Shown here in pieces: positions 8,001 through 15,966 of a DNA stretch of 64,000 nt. This stretch comes from Ga0074139 sp964515195 (GTDB taxonomy: Bacteria; Bdellovibrionota; Bdellovibrionia; Bdellovibrionales; Bdellovibrionaceae). The notes under the pieces were generated by a model. It made no database searches. It was not told the DNA's origin and was given only the letters and a program-made list of their open reading frames with translations. Made by a program: the position numbers and the translations under genes. Every line of letters begins with the position of its first letter. Position 1 is the stretch's first letter. The stretch lies in contig CAZETK010000009.1 in assembly GCA_964515195.1 (NCBI GenBank), positions 1 to 64,000 on the forward strand, in the 5' to 3' direction.

Positions 8001-10061
8001 ATGTCATCCTATCTTTTGATTCCTGTGATTGCAGGTGTGCTGGGACTGATTGTGGCTTTGGGGCTTTATATTCGTGTCAAAGCTCAGCCCACTGGTAATG
8101 AAACCATGAATCGGATCGCCTCCTATGTGCGTGAGGGGGCTATGGCATTCCTGGTGCGTGAATACAAAGTGCTGGCTGGTTACGCGCTGATTGTAAGCGT
8201 CGCCCTTTATTTATCTTTAGGTGTCCTTTCTGCCGTGTGGTTTGTGATGGGCGCTTTCTTAAGTTTACTTGCAGGTTTTTTTGGTATGAAGGCTGCGACG
8301 TATGCCAACGTCCGAACCACTCAAGCAGCAGCCATGGGATCTAAACCAAATTCACTTTTAGTCGCTTTGGATGGCGGCGCTGTTATGGGACTTTCTGTTG
8401 CTGGCTTGGGACTCTTGGGATTGGGTGTCCTTTATATACTTTTTAAAGACCATGCCGAGGTGAGCTCGATTCTTCATGCATTTGCAGTGGGTGCTTCTTC
8501 GATTGCACTTTTTGCCCGTATCGGGGGGGGTATTTATACCAAGGCTGCTGACGTAGGGGCTGATATTGCCGGTAAGGTCATTGAAGGAATTCCGGAAGAC
8601 GACCCCCGCAATCCGGGTGTGATCGCAGACAACGTTGGAGATAACGTGGGCGACGTGGCCGGTATGGGGGCTGACATCTATGAATCCATGGTGGCTGCCA
8701 TTGTATCGGCTATGGCAATTGCTTTAACAATTCCCGCATCAGGCTTGCAAAATTTAATGCCACAAGCGGGTGAAAGCGAGCTTCGCTCGATGGCAGTTGT
8801 TCTTCCGCTCTTTCTTTCTGCGGTGGGCTTGATCATTTCTGTCGTGGTTATTTTTATCACGCGCCTCTTGAAGAATCTGACACCAGCAGTGGTTCTACGA
8901 TTAGCCTTGATGATTCCAGCTTTGATCCTGACTCTTGTTAGTTATTTCATGATGCCGGGTATGGGTGTGTCTCAAGGAGTCACCTTGGCATTAGCCAGCG
9001 GTGCGATTGGTGGAGCTTTGATTGGCCTTGTGACGGAGTATTATACAGCCGCCCGTCCCATCCGTTTAGTGGCTCAGGCGAATATGACGGGACCTGCTAC
9101 TGGGATTATTCGCGGGTTGGCCGTGGGGATGGAATCCACTGCAGTTCCCATGTTGATTGTTGTTGCGGCAGCTTACATTGCTGACCAAGCTTTAGGTCTT
9201 TATGGTATCGCGCTTTCAGCTGTAGGAATGCTGGCGGGTACCGCAGTTGTGATGACTGTCGATGCTTATGGCCCTATCGCTGACAATGCGGGTGGTATTT
9301 CTGAAATGTCAGGACTTGGAAAAGAAGTCAGAAATATTACGGATGAATTGGATGCGGTTGGAAATACCACAGCAGCCATCGGGAAGGGTTTTGCAATTGG
9401 CTCGGCCATCCTGACTGTGTTGGCTCTATTTTCAGCTTTCAATATGGAAGTGAATCACGTTCGCGAACAAGCAGGCATGGGAGTTTTGTCATTAGATCTG
9501 ACGAGCTCAGGAGTTTTGATCGGCTTGTTGATTGGATCCATTCTTCCGTTCCTTGTTGGCTCAACCACAATGACAGCCGTGGGCCGAGCTGCCGAGAAGA
9601 TCGTTGAAGAAATCGGTCGTCAGTTCCGAGAAATCCCGGGCCTTCTTAAGGGTGAGGCCGAGCCTCAACCAGCCCGCATCGTGGATATTGCGACTCGCGC
9701 AGCTTTAGTTGAAATGATTCTTCCTGGAATGGTCGCGGTTTTAGCCCCCATTATTGTGGGCTTTACTTTAGGGCCGCAGGCCTTAGCGGGAACTCTTGCC
9801 GGTGCTTTGGCGGTAGGGGCGACTATGGCTCTCTATATGGCCAATGCCGGTGGTGCTTGGGATAATGCGAAGAAATTTATCGAAAAAGGTGGAGTGCCCG
9901 GTCATCCGAAAGGGTCAGACCTTCACAAGGCTGCGGTCGTGGGTGATACTGTGGGAGATCCTTTTAAAGACACCTCAGGCCCCGGTGTGTCCATCTTGAT
10001 CAAAGTAATGAGCGTCGTATCCTTGTTGATCGCTCAGCTAATCGCATTGATTGGCGGCTAG
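8001..10061 (+). CDS. hppA: Membrane-bound ion-pumping pyrophosphatase, K+-dependent type
   Basis: A 686-residue integral membrane pump that couples pyrophosphate hydrolysis to H+ or Na+ export. The signatures are 'DNVGDNVGDVAGMGAD' near residue 208 and 'DTVGDPFKDTSGP' near the C-terminus. In 'GNTTAAIGKGFAIGSA' (about residue 454) the position that is Lys in K+-independent enzymes is Ala, which places it in the K+-stimulated class. Whether it pumps H+ or Na+ cannot be decided by eye. A GTG at 7923 would add 26 residues, but GAAAGGACG before the ATG at 8001 and the hydrophobic start support 8001. The gene is followed 6 nt later by a palindromic repeat. Confidence 0.92.
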   Translation: MSSYLLIPVIAGVLGLIVALGLYIRVKAQPTGNETMNRIASYVREGAMAFLVREYKVLAGYALIVSVALYLSLGVLSAVWFVMGAFLSLLAGFFGMKAATYANVRTTQAAAMGSKPNSLLVALDGGAVMGLSVAGLGLLGLGVLYILFKDHAEVSSILHAFAVGASSIALFARIGGGIYTKAADVGADIAGKVIEGIPEDDPRNPGVIADNVGDNVGDVAGMGADIYESMVAAIVSAMAIALTIPASGLQNLMPQAGESELRSMAVVLPLFLSAVGLIISVVVIFITRLLKNLTPAVVLRLALMIPALILTLVSYFMMPGMGVSQGVTLALASGAIGGALIGLVTEYYTAARPIRLVAQANMTGPATGIIRGLAVGMESTAVPMLIVVAAAYIADQALGLYGIALSAVGMLAGTAVVMTVDAYGPIADNAGGISEMSGLGKEVRNITDELDAVGNTTAAIGKGFAIGSAILTVLALFSAFNMEVNHVREQAGMGVLSLDLTSSGVLIGLLIGSILPFLVGSTTMTAVGRAAEKIVEEIGRQFREIPGLLKGEAEPQPARIVDIATRAALVEMILPGMVAVLAPIIVGFTLGPQALAGTLAGALAVGATMALYMANAGGAWDNAKKFIEKGGVPGHPKGSDLHKAAVVGDTVGDPFKDTSGPGVSILIKVMSVVSLLIAQLIALIGG

Positions 10062-10066
10062 GATTC

Positions 10067-10119
10067 GGTGCCAGGCCCTGTTTTCTGGAACGAATTTCCA
10101 GCAAAAACGGCCTGGCACC
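10067..10119. repeat. Palindromic intergenic repeat after hppA
   Basis: Perfect 11-nt inverted arms GGTGCCAGGCC (10067-10077) and GGCCTGGCACC (10109-10119) enclose a second stem CTGGAA/TTCCAG (10085-10090/10096-10101) with a T-run facing an A-run between them. The whole folds into one long hairpin beginning 6 nt after the hppA stop. There is no T-tract after it, so it may be a REP-like element used as a 3' end rather than a classical terminator. Confidence 0.75.
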
Positions 10120-10151
10120 CGGACTAGCCCTCAAGGAACTTGTGAACTTTT

Positions 10152-10184
10152 AAAACCTCCTGTGAAGTCAATCCAGGAGGTTTT
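10152..10184 (+). promoter_or_regulatory. Hairpin that sequesters the MFS gene's Shine-Dalgarno
   Basis: AAAACCTCCTG (10152-10162) is perfectly complementary to CAGGAGGTTTT (10174-10184), giving an 11-bp stem and 11-nt loop. The 3' arm contains the AGGAGG ribosome binding site of the GTG start at 10187, and the arm runs into six T residues. The hairpin could act as an intrinsic terminator for upstream transcription, as a translational block, or both. Confidence 0.65.
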
Positions 10185-10186
10185 TT

Positions 10187-11476
10187 GTGGCCGCCGAGGC
10201 TCAAAAGAAGAGTCTAACCCTAAGCCTGTTCGATTCCTTTCTCTACGCATTGATGGTTGGCGCTGGTGAATCCTACTTGCCAGCCTATGTACTTTCCCTG
10301 GGACTTTCAGAGTGGATGGCGGGTTTGATCGCCACCATGCCTTTGCTTTCGGGCGCCTTTTTGCAAATTTTAAGCACCGAAGCGTTGCGAGCTTTTAAAA
10401 ATCATAAAGTTTGGGTGGGATCCTTAGCCTTTTTGCAGGCTGTGACTTTCATTCCTCTGGTGTACTTTGCCCTCGGAGCCAAACCTCATTTTTGGGCTTT
10501 GTTTTGGGTTTTGACTTTTTATTGGGGAGCGGGCTTCAGTGCTGGACCATCGTGGAATTACTGGATGGGCCATCTGGTATCCCACAAGCAGGCCTCCAAT
10601 TTTTTCACCAAACGCACTCGCATTTCGCAGATAGGAATACTTGTCGGGCTGATTCTAGGAGGAGTGGCCTTACACAACAATGTTAGGTTAGGTCCTTTCA
10701 CTTCTACATTTGGTTTAATCTTCTTCTTTGCCTTTGTTTGCCGAGCTCTGTCTTCCTGGCTGTTGTCACGTAAGCACTATGAAAAAACCTGGGCCCAACC
10801 CAACTCCCTATTAAAAATTCGCGACTCATGGTCGACCTTCTACGCACAAAAACAGAAGCGAAATTTTATCATGGCCATATTGCCATTTCAGTTCAGTATC
10901 TACATTTCGTCACCCTTTGTGACTCCCTATATGCTGGTCCATATGAAAATGAATTACGGCCAGTACATGACGGCCGTTTCATTTTTACTGCTGGGAAAAA
11001 TTGCCTCTCTTTGGTTTTTTGAAAGGCGTCGCCATCAAAGTTATCAAACAGCTTTTAAAATGGGCCTTCTTGTTCTTTGCCCTTCTCCCATATTCTGGGC
11101 TTTTTCGGATAGTTTCAGTTATGTTCTAACTTTGCAGTTTGTGGGAGGTGCCGCCTTTGCTTTATTTGAAATAGGTTTGGCTTTGATTTTCTTCCAGGAT
11201 TTAAAATCCAGCGAAAAAATTCCCTTTTTGACCTTCTACAATTTCATGAATGCCGCAGGCTTATTGGCAGGCAGTGCAGTGGGAGCTTTATGGTTGAAGA
11301 CCCATTCGTTAGGGCCTCAAAACTATTTCTTCCTGTTTATAACAGGCGGTCTTTGCCGGATTCTTTCAGGATATTTTCTTTATCGTCAAGCCACTCACTT
11401 CGTCGGACATGTCGAAGAAAATGTTGCCGAGGTCATCATCGAGGAAGCTCCTCAAAAGTTGACGGCCGAAAGGTAG
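10187..11476 (+). CDS. MFS-type transporter
   Basis: A 429-residue polytopic protein with about 12 hydrophobic segments and the MFS pattern of two six-helix halves. Basic loops are visible near 'HKQASNFFTKRTRIS' after helix 4 and around 'FERRRHQSYQ' mid-protein. The substrate is not recognisable. The GTG start at 10187 is supported by AGGAGG six bases upstream. That ribosome site is inside a perfect hairpin, suggesting conditional translation. The gene ends 24 nt before the 3' end of a convergent secreted-protein gene. Confidence 0.8.
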   Translation: MAAEAQKKSLTLSLFDSFLYALMVGAGESYLPAYVLSLGLSEWMAGLIATMPLLSGAFLQILSTEALRAFKNHKVWVGSLAFLQAVTFIPLVYFALGAKPHFWALFWVLTFYWGAGFSAGPSWNYWMGHLVSHKQASNFFTKRTRISQIGILVGLILGGVALHNNVRLGPFTSTFGLIFFFAFVCRALSSWLLSRKHYEKTWAQPNSLLKIRDSWSTFYAQKQKRNFIMAILPFQFSIYISSPFVTPYMLVHMKMNYGQYMTAVSFLLLGKIASLWFFERRRHQSYQTAFKMGLLVLCPSPIFWAFSDSFSYVLTLQFVGGAAFALFEIGLALIFFQDLKSSEKIPFLTFYNFMNAAGLLAGSAVGALWLKTHSLGPQNYFFLFITGGLCRILSGYFLYRQATHFVGHVEENVAEVIIEEAPQKLTAER

Positions 11477-11500
11477 ATCGCTCATGACTGAGACTATTAA

Positions 11501-12229
11501 TTATTGTTGCGTTTGCTGAGGACCCGGTCGGGGAGTTGGGGAGCCTACGTCTTTTTCCTTAGAAATAGGATTGAGACGACCGTTCTTGCAGACATAATCG
11601 ATCGTATTTGAGAATTTCTGGCTTGCGGTGCCGCAAGTGCAGAAGGCGCCACCTTCACTTAAAGACTGGCTCCCTCCGGCTACTAAACACCCCACCATAC
11701 TATTGGCAGGATCCGTCACTTCCTTATGCAAAACTTTAGCTTTCTTGGGATCGAGTAGAGTGGGCTCTTGAGAACTTTGTTTTACATGCTTCAAATACAA
11801 ACGACCGAATTCGGTAAGGTCCTTCTTTGACCCCTGAATTTCAACGGCAGCTTGATACATCTTTTGAGATGTCGAAGTTCCCTTCGAGTCAAAAATCAGG
11901 CTTCTCACGATTTCGTATAAAGGGCGAGCGTCCTTTTCATGGGAAACGGCAGTCTTCCAAACCGCTGCGCTTGCGGGTTGGTCTTTAGACAGCTCATAAA
12001 ACCTAGCTAGCTCCCCACCGGATAACGGACGAGGTGCAGAGCATTTAGCTTCGCAAATAAACATTCCATAATTTTTGGACGGTGTGGAAAGGCCAAGAGG
12101 GCTAATAATAACCTCTCCCTCGAACTGACATATCTTGGACCCTCCCTTGCAGCCTTTTGATTGAGCCCAAGAAAAGGCTGAAATAATCAGACAAACAGGC
12201 AACCCCAAAAGCCAGATTCGGTTTTTCAT
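11501..12229 (-). CDS. Secreted cysteine-containing protein of unknown function
   Basis: I do not recognise the family. With the ATG at 12229 the protein is 242 residues and starts with a clear signal peptide, 'MKNRIWLLGLPVCLIISAF' up to SWAQS. The mature protein has paired cysteines early (CKGG, ICQF, FICEAKC) and late (VGCLVAG, FCTCGT, VCKNG), suggesting disulfides in the periplasm or outside the cell. The C-terminus is Pro/Gln rich. A longer frame begins with an ATG at 12277, which would bury the signal peptide, so I prefer 12229 although its Shine-Dalgarno is weak. Confidence 0.6.
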   Translation of the reverse strand: MKNRIWLLGLPVCLIISAFSWAQSKGCKGGSKICQFEGEVIISPLGLSTPSKNYGMFICEAKCSAPRPLSGGELARFYELSKDQPASAAVWKTAVSHEKDARPLYEIVRSLIFDSKGTSTSQKMYQAAVEIQGSKKDLTEFGRLYLKHVKQSSQEPTLLDPKKAKVLHKEVTDPANSMVGCLVAGGSQSLSEGGAFCTCGTASQKFSNTIDYVCKNGRLNPISKEKDVGSPTPRPGPQQTQQ

Positions 12230-12429
12230 ATAATTAAGTTTAGATGAAGCCCAAAGGGACCGCAAGGCCAGGAACATTTATCTCGGCACCTTTCAATGCA
12301 AGTCAGTGCATTATGGATCTTCAGTCCTGTCATAGAATTTGACAGCTGGGATGAAATTTTCCAGGACGTAAAACCCAGTAGGACTCCTTTTCAAGATGTC
12401 GTATAACACGAATATTATTTGGGGGAAAA

Positions 12430-13602
12430 ATGTTTAATCACCAGACTTGGAAGTTTTTACGCGCATCTCTTTTATTACTTATCGTTTCGTTTGTATCGGC
12501 TTGTTCGGATGGCGGCACCAAAAAAAGTGAACAAGTCATCGGGCCCGACCTTTCAGAGTATAAAAAGGCTTCTTGCTCTTACGGTTTTAGTGAGGGGGGG
12601 ATCGCGACTGCACGAAAAAGTCGGATTATCAGTACTTATTTTGGAAAAAAGATCAACGTAGGTCATTTGGAAAGCGTACTAGGGGCGAGTGCCGCGGAAG
12701 TTGTTCGTTTTGGCGAAAAGCTTAATGTGAAGTTTTATAAGGCTACGGCTTATGACTCAAAGAACTGCGAATTTTTGAGTCCTTTGCCTATGGCGCCCAG
12801 TGAACTTAACGCTCGCTTTGCTGAGGGCTCAGAAAACACTTTGGGCCTTTATTTGCCGCGCCAATCGCCAGACCTCAAGAGTACCCGCAATCATGCCGCT
12901 ATATTAGTTCGGCGTGATGGTAATAAATGGGTCTTAGTGCATGAATATATGCATCACCTTTTTCAGATGCAGGTGGAAACACAACATGGCCACCGTGATT
13001 CAAAAGGCGAATTTCTTAGCGTATTTGATGATCTTTTAACACGGCTTAAAAAGCTTGAAAGTTATGCCTCTACTTCCAAATCGCTTTACGCAAAGGAGCT
13101 AAAAAGCGCCAGCAAGAAAATGGCGGAGGTCAACAACCTGGCTATTGATTTTATGAAGGAGTATTTATTAGAGGAAATAGCTATTGAGACGATTTTGGGA
13201 GGTAAGTTTGATTCGAAAGAACTTAATTATGTCGTCGAAGGCCAACGTTTGAACGGAGCGGCCTATATCTTAACATCAGGCAATAAGGCCAAAGATATCT
13301 TCAAACCACTTAGAGAATTATCAAATATATTTATCGGTGACACGTCGTCTGGTTTAACAACCGTAGACCTGGAGCCCATTCGCAGATCACTGCAACAGTT
13401 TAGCCGACTAGAAGATGAAATCACTCGATTGCAATCATGGGCTCGTGAATACATTAAAGCGAAGGGCCTAGTGTTCAAGGAAAAGAGTTTAGTATTAAGC
13501 TTAACTTCCGGGTTGGTTGACAGTGCGGAACCTTATCATGTGGGCTGTTCCCATCAGCAGGATGTGGATGAGATTCTCGCTGTGATAGGAGATTCGAAAT
13601 GA
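12430..13602 (+). CDS. Putative zinc-peptidase lipoprotein (HExxH)
   Basis: A 390-residue protein with signal sequence and lipobox 'FVSAC' (Cys about residue 25), so probably lipid-anchored. 'WVLVHEYMHHLFQ' around residue 177 contains HEYMH, the HExxH zinc site of gluzincin-like metallopeptidases. A Glu-rich helix 'EYLLEEIAIETILGG' about 75 residues later could hold the third ligand. The rest is not recognisable. GGGGG lies 4 nt before the ATG. It diverges from the secreted protein at 11501-12229. Peptidase activity is an inference from the motif and location. Confidence 0.6.
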   Translation: MFNHQTWKFLRASLLLLIVSFVSACSDGGTKKSEQVIGPDLSEYKKASCSYGFSEGGIATARKSRIISTYFGKKINVGHLESVLGASAAEVVRFGEKLNVKFYKATAYDSKNCEFLSPLPMAPSELNARFAEGSENTLGLYLPRQSPDLKSTRNHAAILVRRDGNKWVLVHEYMHHLFQMQVETQHGHRDSKGEFLSVFDDLLTRLKKLESYASTSKSLYAKELKSASKKMAEVNNLAIDFMKEYLLEEIAIETILGGKFDSKELNYVVEGQRLNGAAYILTSGNKAKDIFKPLRELSNIFIGDTSSGLTTVDLEPIRRSLQQFSRLEDEITRLQSWAREYIKAKGLVFKEKSLVLSLTSGLVDSAEPYHVGCSHQQDVDEILAVIGDSK

Positions 13603-13640
13603 CCTTAAAGGCCTCCTTCAACATAGCCCCATCCGATACG

Positions 13641-13683
13641 AAAAAAGCCGCGGTCACTTAAATTAAAGTCACCACGGCTTTTA
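13641..13683. terminator. Bidirectional terminator-like hairpin
   Basis: AAAAAAGCCGCGGTCACTT and AAGTCACCACGGCTTTT form a stem of about 16 bp with one or two mismatches. A-runs lie on the 5' side and T-runs on the 3' side, so it can work on both strands. It lies between the convergent genes ending at 13602 and 13702. Confidence 0.8.
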
Positions 13684-13701
13684 AAGTCGTTCTAATAGAA
13701 A

Positions 13702-14136
13702 TTACATATTAACTTTACGAGACTTTTGACATTCGTAAGAAATTTGCCACTCTTTAATACTCTCGGTGGTGGTGCTGGAGGAAGTATTTTTACCACCGGA
13801 ATCGCCCGAGACCAGTGGAATTCCCCAAAGTGATCCCACTTTCCGTTGTGTGTTTTCACGATTGTCTTCACGTCCGGTCGAATTGGTCTTTTGCCCAATG
13901 ACGACTTCGCCCTCTTCGACTATTTTATAACTCATATTTTGACAGTTCTGCTTCATTTTAACTTCGGCTTTCATGCGGTCCTCATCGCGGGGATCCAGGG
14001 GTAATGCTAAGACGCCGCCCTCTTGCGGTTTCTTTTTCACGTCGCGTGCTTGTCCTTGGTAAGGTACGGTCTGACAGCCTAAAAATAACAAGCTGATCGG
14101 AATGGCAATGAATGAAGCAAAAAGTAACTTTTTCAT
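13702..14136 (-). CDS. Small lipoprotein of unknown function
   Basis: A 144-residue protein with a signal peptide and lipobox 'LLFLGC' (Cys at about residue 21), so it should be lipid-anchored. The mature chain is hydrophilic, has two further cysteines (QNCQNM and SYECQK), and a Ser/Thr-rich linker 'GKNTSSSTTTES'. I recognise no family. AAGGAGA precedes the ATG at a slightly long spacing. It is divergent from the TIGR02147 gene and convergent with the HExxH lipoprotein, sharing the terminator hairpin at 13641. Confidence 0.6.
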   Translation of the reverse strand: MKKLLFASFIAIPISLLFLGCQTVPYQGQARDVKKKPQEGGVLALPLDPRDEDRMKAEVKMKQNCQNMSYKIVEEGEVVIGQKTNSTGREDNRENTQRKVGSLWGIPLVSGDSGGKNTSSSTTTESIKEWQISYECQKSRKVNM

Positions 14137-14233
14137 GGGTACTCGGTCTCCTTCCTGAGATTATAAAGTGTTAGTTGGCACAATGGCCTGAATTGAACAT
14201 TGCTGATAATAGGAATAGGGTCATCAAAATACT

Positions 14234-15139
14234 ATGCTTACGCTGAGGCCTATTCGAACATTGTGTTCGGTAGTGTTCGGAAAGGGATGGATTTCGAGCA
14301 AAGCTTGGTATAGAAATGCAACCCAGGTGGACAACGTATATTATCCGGACGATGCCCGGTACTATCTAAAAAGTGAACTCGATGCTCGAATCAAACGTCG
14401 ACCACATTATTCGCTGCGAGCTTTTGCCCGCGACTTGGGGCTATCGCCTTCAACGGTTTCTGATTATTTAAAAGGAAAGATGGGATTATCCCGGGATCGA
14501 ATTCACCAATTGTCGAAGAAATTAAATCTATCTCTGGATCAGAGAGAACACTGGTGTGACTTATTAGAAGCCCGTTATTCGCGGAATCCTGAGAGTCGCA
14601 AAACCGCTCAAGTGCGCGCACGAGCCAGAACTATGGAATCAAAAAACCGATTAGCCCTTGAGAAATTTCAGATTATTTCTGGCTGGCAGCATTTTGCCAT
14701 TATTGAGCTCATTGAGATCTCTGTAAAGTATCATAGTGCTGATGCGATCGCTAAAGCTTTAGGTATTCGAGTGAAGGTCGTACGTGAATCCATCGACCGC
14801 TTGGAAAAACTAAACATGATCCATACTAAATCAACTCCATGGACGGTTGTCGCCGGCACCAATATATTCGGTGGTACTGATGTCACAAACAAAGCGCTTA
14901 GAGAGTTTCACGCGCAGAGCTTAGAAAAAGCGCTTCAGGCATTGGAAAGTCAGTCAATTACGAAACGAGAATCTCAGACTATAATCTTCGGGATATCGGA
15001 CGAAAAAATTTCCGAAATGAAAAATGAACTCAGCAAGCTGATGATCGATTTTATTGTGAAGCACGCTGACGCTCCCCAAGAAAAGAATTCTGTTTACTGT
15101 ATGTCATCCCATTTGTTTTCCTTGATGGAAGGAAATTAA
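14234..15139 (+). CDS. TIGR02147-family putative regulator
   Basis: A 301-residue cytoplasmic protein. 'DDARYYLKSELDARI' followed by 'YSLRAFARDLGLSPSTVSD' (about residues 39-76) is the hallmark N-terminus of the TIGR02147 family, with an XRE-like helix-turn-helix. A second helix-turn-helix-like segment, 'ADAIAKALGIRVKVVRESI', lies near residue 175. The family is common in Bdellovibrio and Fibrobacteres and is thought to be regulatory, but its targets are not established. Its stop is 2 nt before the next start, so it is coupled to a secreted-protein gene. The first 35 residues precede the conserved region, and no strong Shine-Dalgarno is seen, so the start is uncertain. Confidence 0.75.
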   Translation: MLTLRPIRTLCSVVFGKGWISSKAWYRNATQVDNVYYPDDARYYLKSELDARIKRRPHYSLRAFARDLGLSPSTVSDYLKGKMGLSRDRIHQLSKKLNLSLDQREHWCDLLEARYSRNPESRKTAQVRARARTMESKNRLALEKFQIISGWQHFAIIELIEISVKYHSADAIAKALGIRVKVVRESIDRLEKLNMIHTKSTPWTVVAGTNIFGGTDVTNKALREFHAQSLEKALQALESQSITKRESQTIIFGISDEKISEMKNELSKLMIDFIVKHADAPQEKNSVYCMSSHLFSLMEGN

Positions 15140-15141
15140 CA

Positions 15142-15966
15142 ATGATTCTATTGAATAAAGGCCTAGCCATAGTTTTTTTGTTACTCTCAACCTTTACATC
15201 CGCGCAGGCTAGAATTCATGTGGGCGTTGGCGGCGGGGGACTTGCTGAAATGCAGGTGGTTTATCTGCACCAAAACTTAAGTCAGTTCCTTTTGGTATGC
15301 GTTCAACCCAATAACCCCTGTGGGCTTATGGGGGTTGAGTATCAAGAGTATCAAAGCCTCTATTTAAGACACAAACAGGACGCCCGAGACCTTACGGTTG
15401 TTTTTACCAATCAAAATTCTCAAGATAAAGTCTATGAATTGAGAGGCCAGCAAATTTCCATCGGTTCTAAATATTTATACAACCCGGAAGGGACGACATG
15501 GGAAGTTAAAAAGCTGCTGGCATTGGTTGTCTCTATAAGACTTGATCTGCTGCCGTCTAAAAGCTCATTCCTCATAAACTACCAACGAGCCCTAGAAATT
15601 TTTGATTCCCTTTATCAGAGTCATCAATTACATCGCGTAGTTGGATTAAGTCGGCTATTAATGTGGCATATTTATGAAATTTATTTAGACGGCCTTAAAG
15701 AGACTAAAATATTCATTGAAGATGATTTTGAGACCTATGACCTCACTCATGTGATTCAGAGTCAGCTCCCTTGTGGGAATCTTCGCGCGTGGCGATTTCA
15801 AAATATGAAAAGCAGCCTGGGCCAGCGTGAGGTTTATTTGATGGCGGGTGCTTCCAGCGAATGTAGCGCAACTCAACATAAAAGAGGAGTGCTGGTCATT
15901 AAACTGAGTCTTGATAAGAATACAAGAATAATCCAAGATTCCATCCAGGTTTCGCTTCGCTACTGA
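15142..15966 (+). CDS. Secreted protein coupled to the TIGR02147 regulator
   Basis: A 274-residue protein of unrecognised family. The signal peptide is 'LAIVFLLLSTFTSAQA' and the mature chain begins with a Gly-rich patch, 'HVGVGGGGLAEM'. The ribosome site GGAAGG is inside the end of the upstream regulator gene, so expression is linked to it. Pairs of a TIGR02147 gene with a short secreted orphan recur in predatory bacteria (recalled, not checked). Its last 7 bases overlap the convergent gene at 15960-18152. Confidence 0.6.
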   Translation: MILLNKGLAIVFLLLSTFTSAQARIHVGVGGGGLAEMQVVYLHQNLSQFLLVCVQPNNPCGLMGVEYQEYQSLYLRHKQDARDLTVVFTNQNSQDKVYELRGQQISIGSKYLYNPEGTTWEVKKLLALVVSIRLDLLPSKSSFLINYQRALEIFDSLYQSHQLHRVVGLSRLLMWHIYEIYLDGLKETKIFIEDDFETYDLTHVIQSQLPCGNLRAWRFQNMKSSLGQREVYLMAGASSECSATQHKRGVLVIKLSLDKNTRIIQDSIQVSLRY

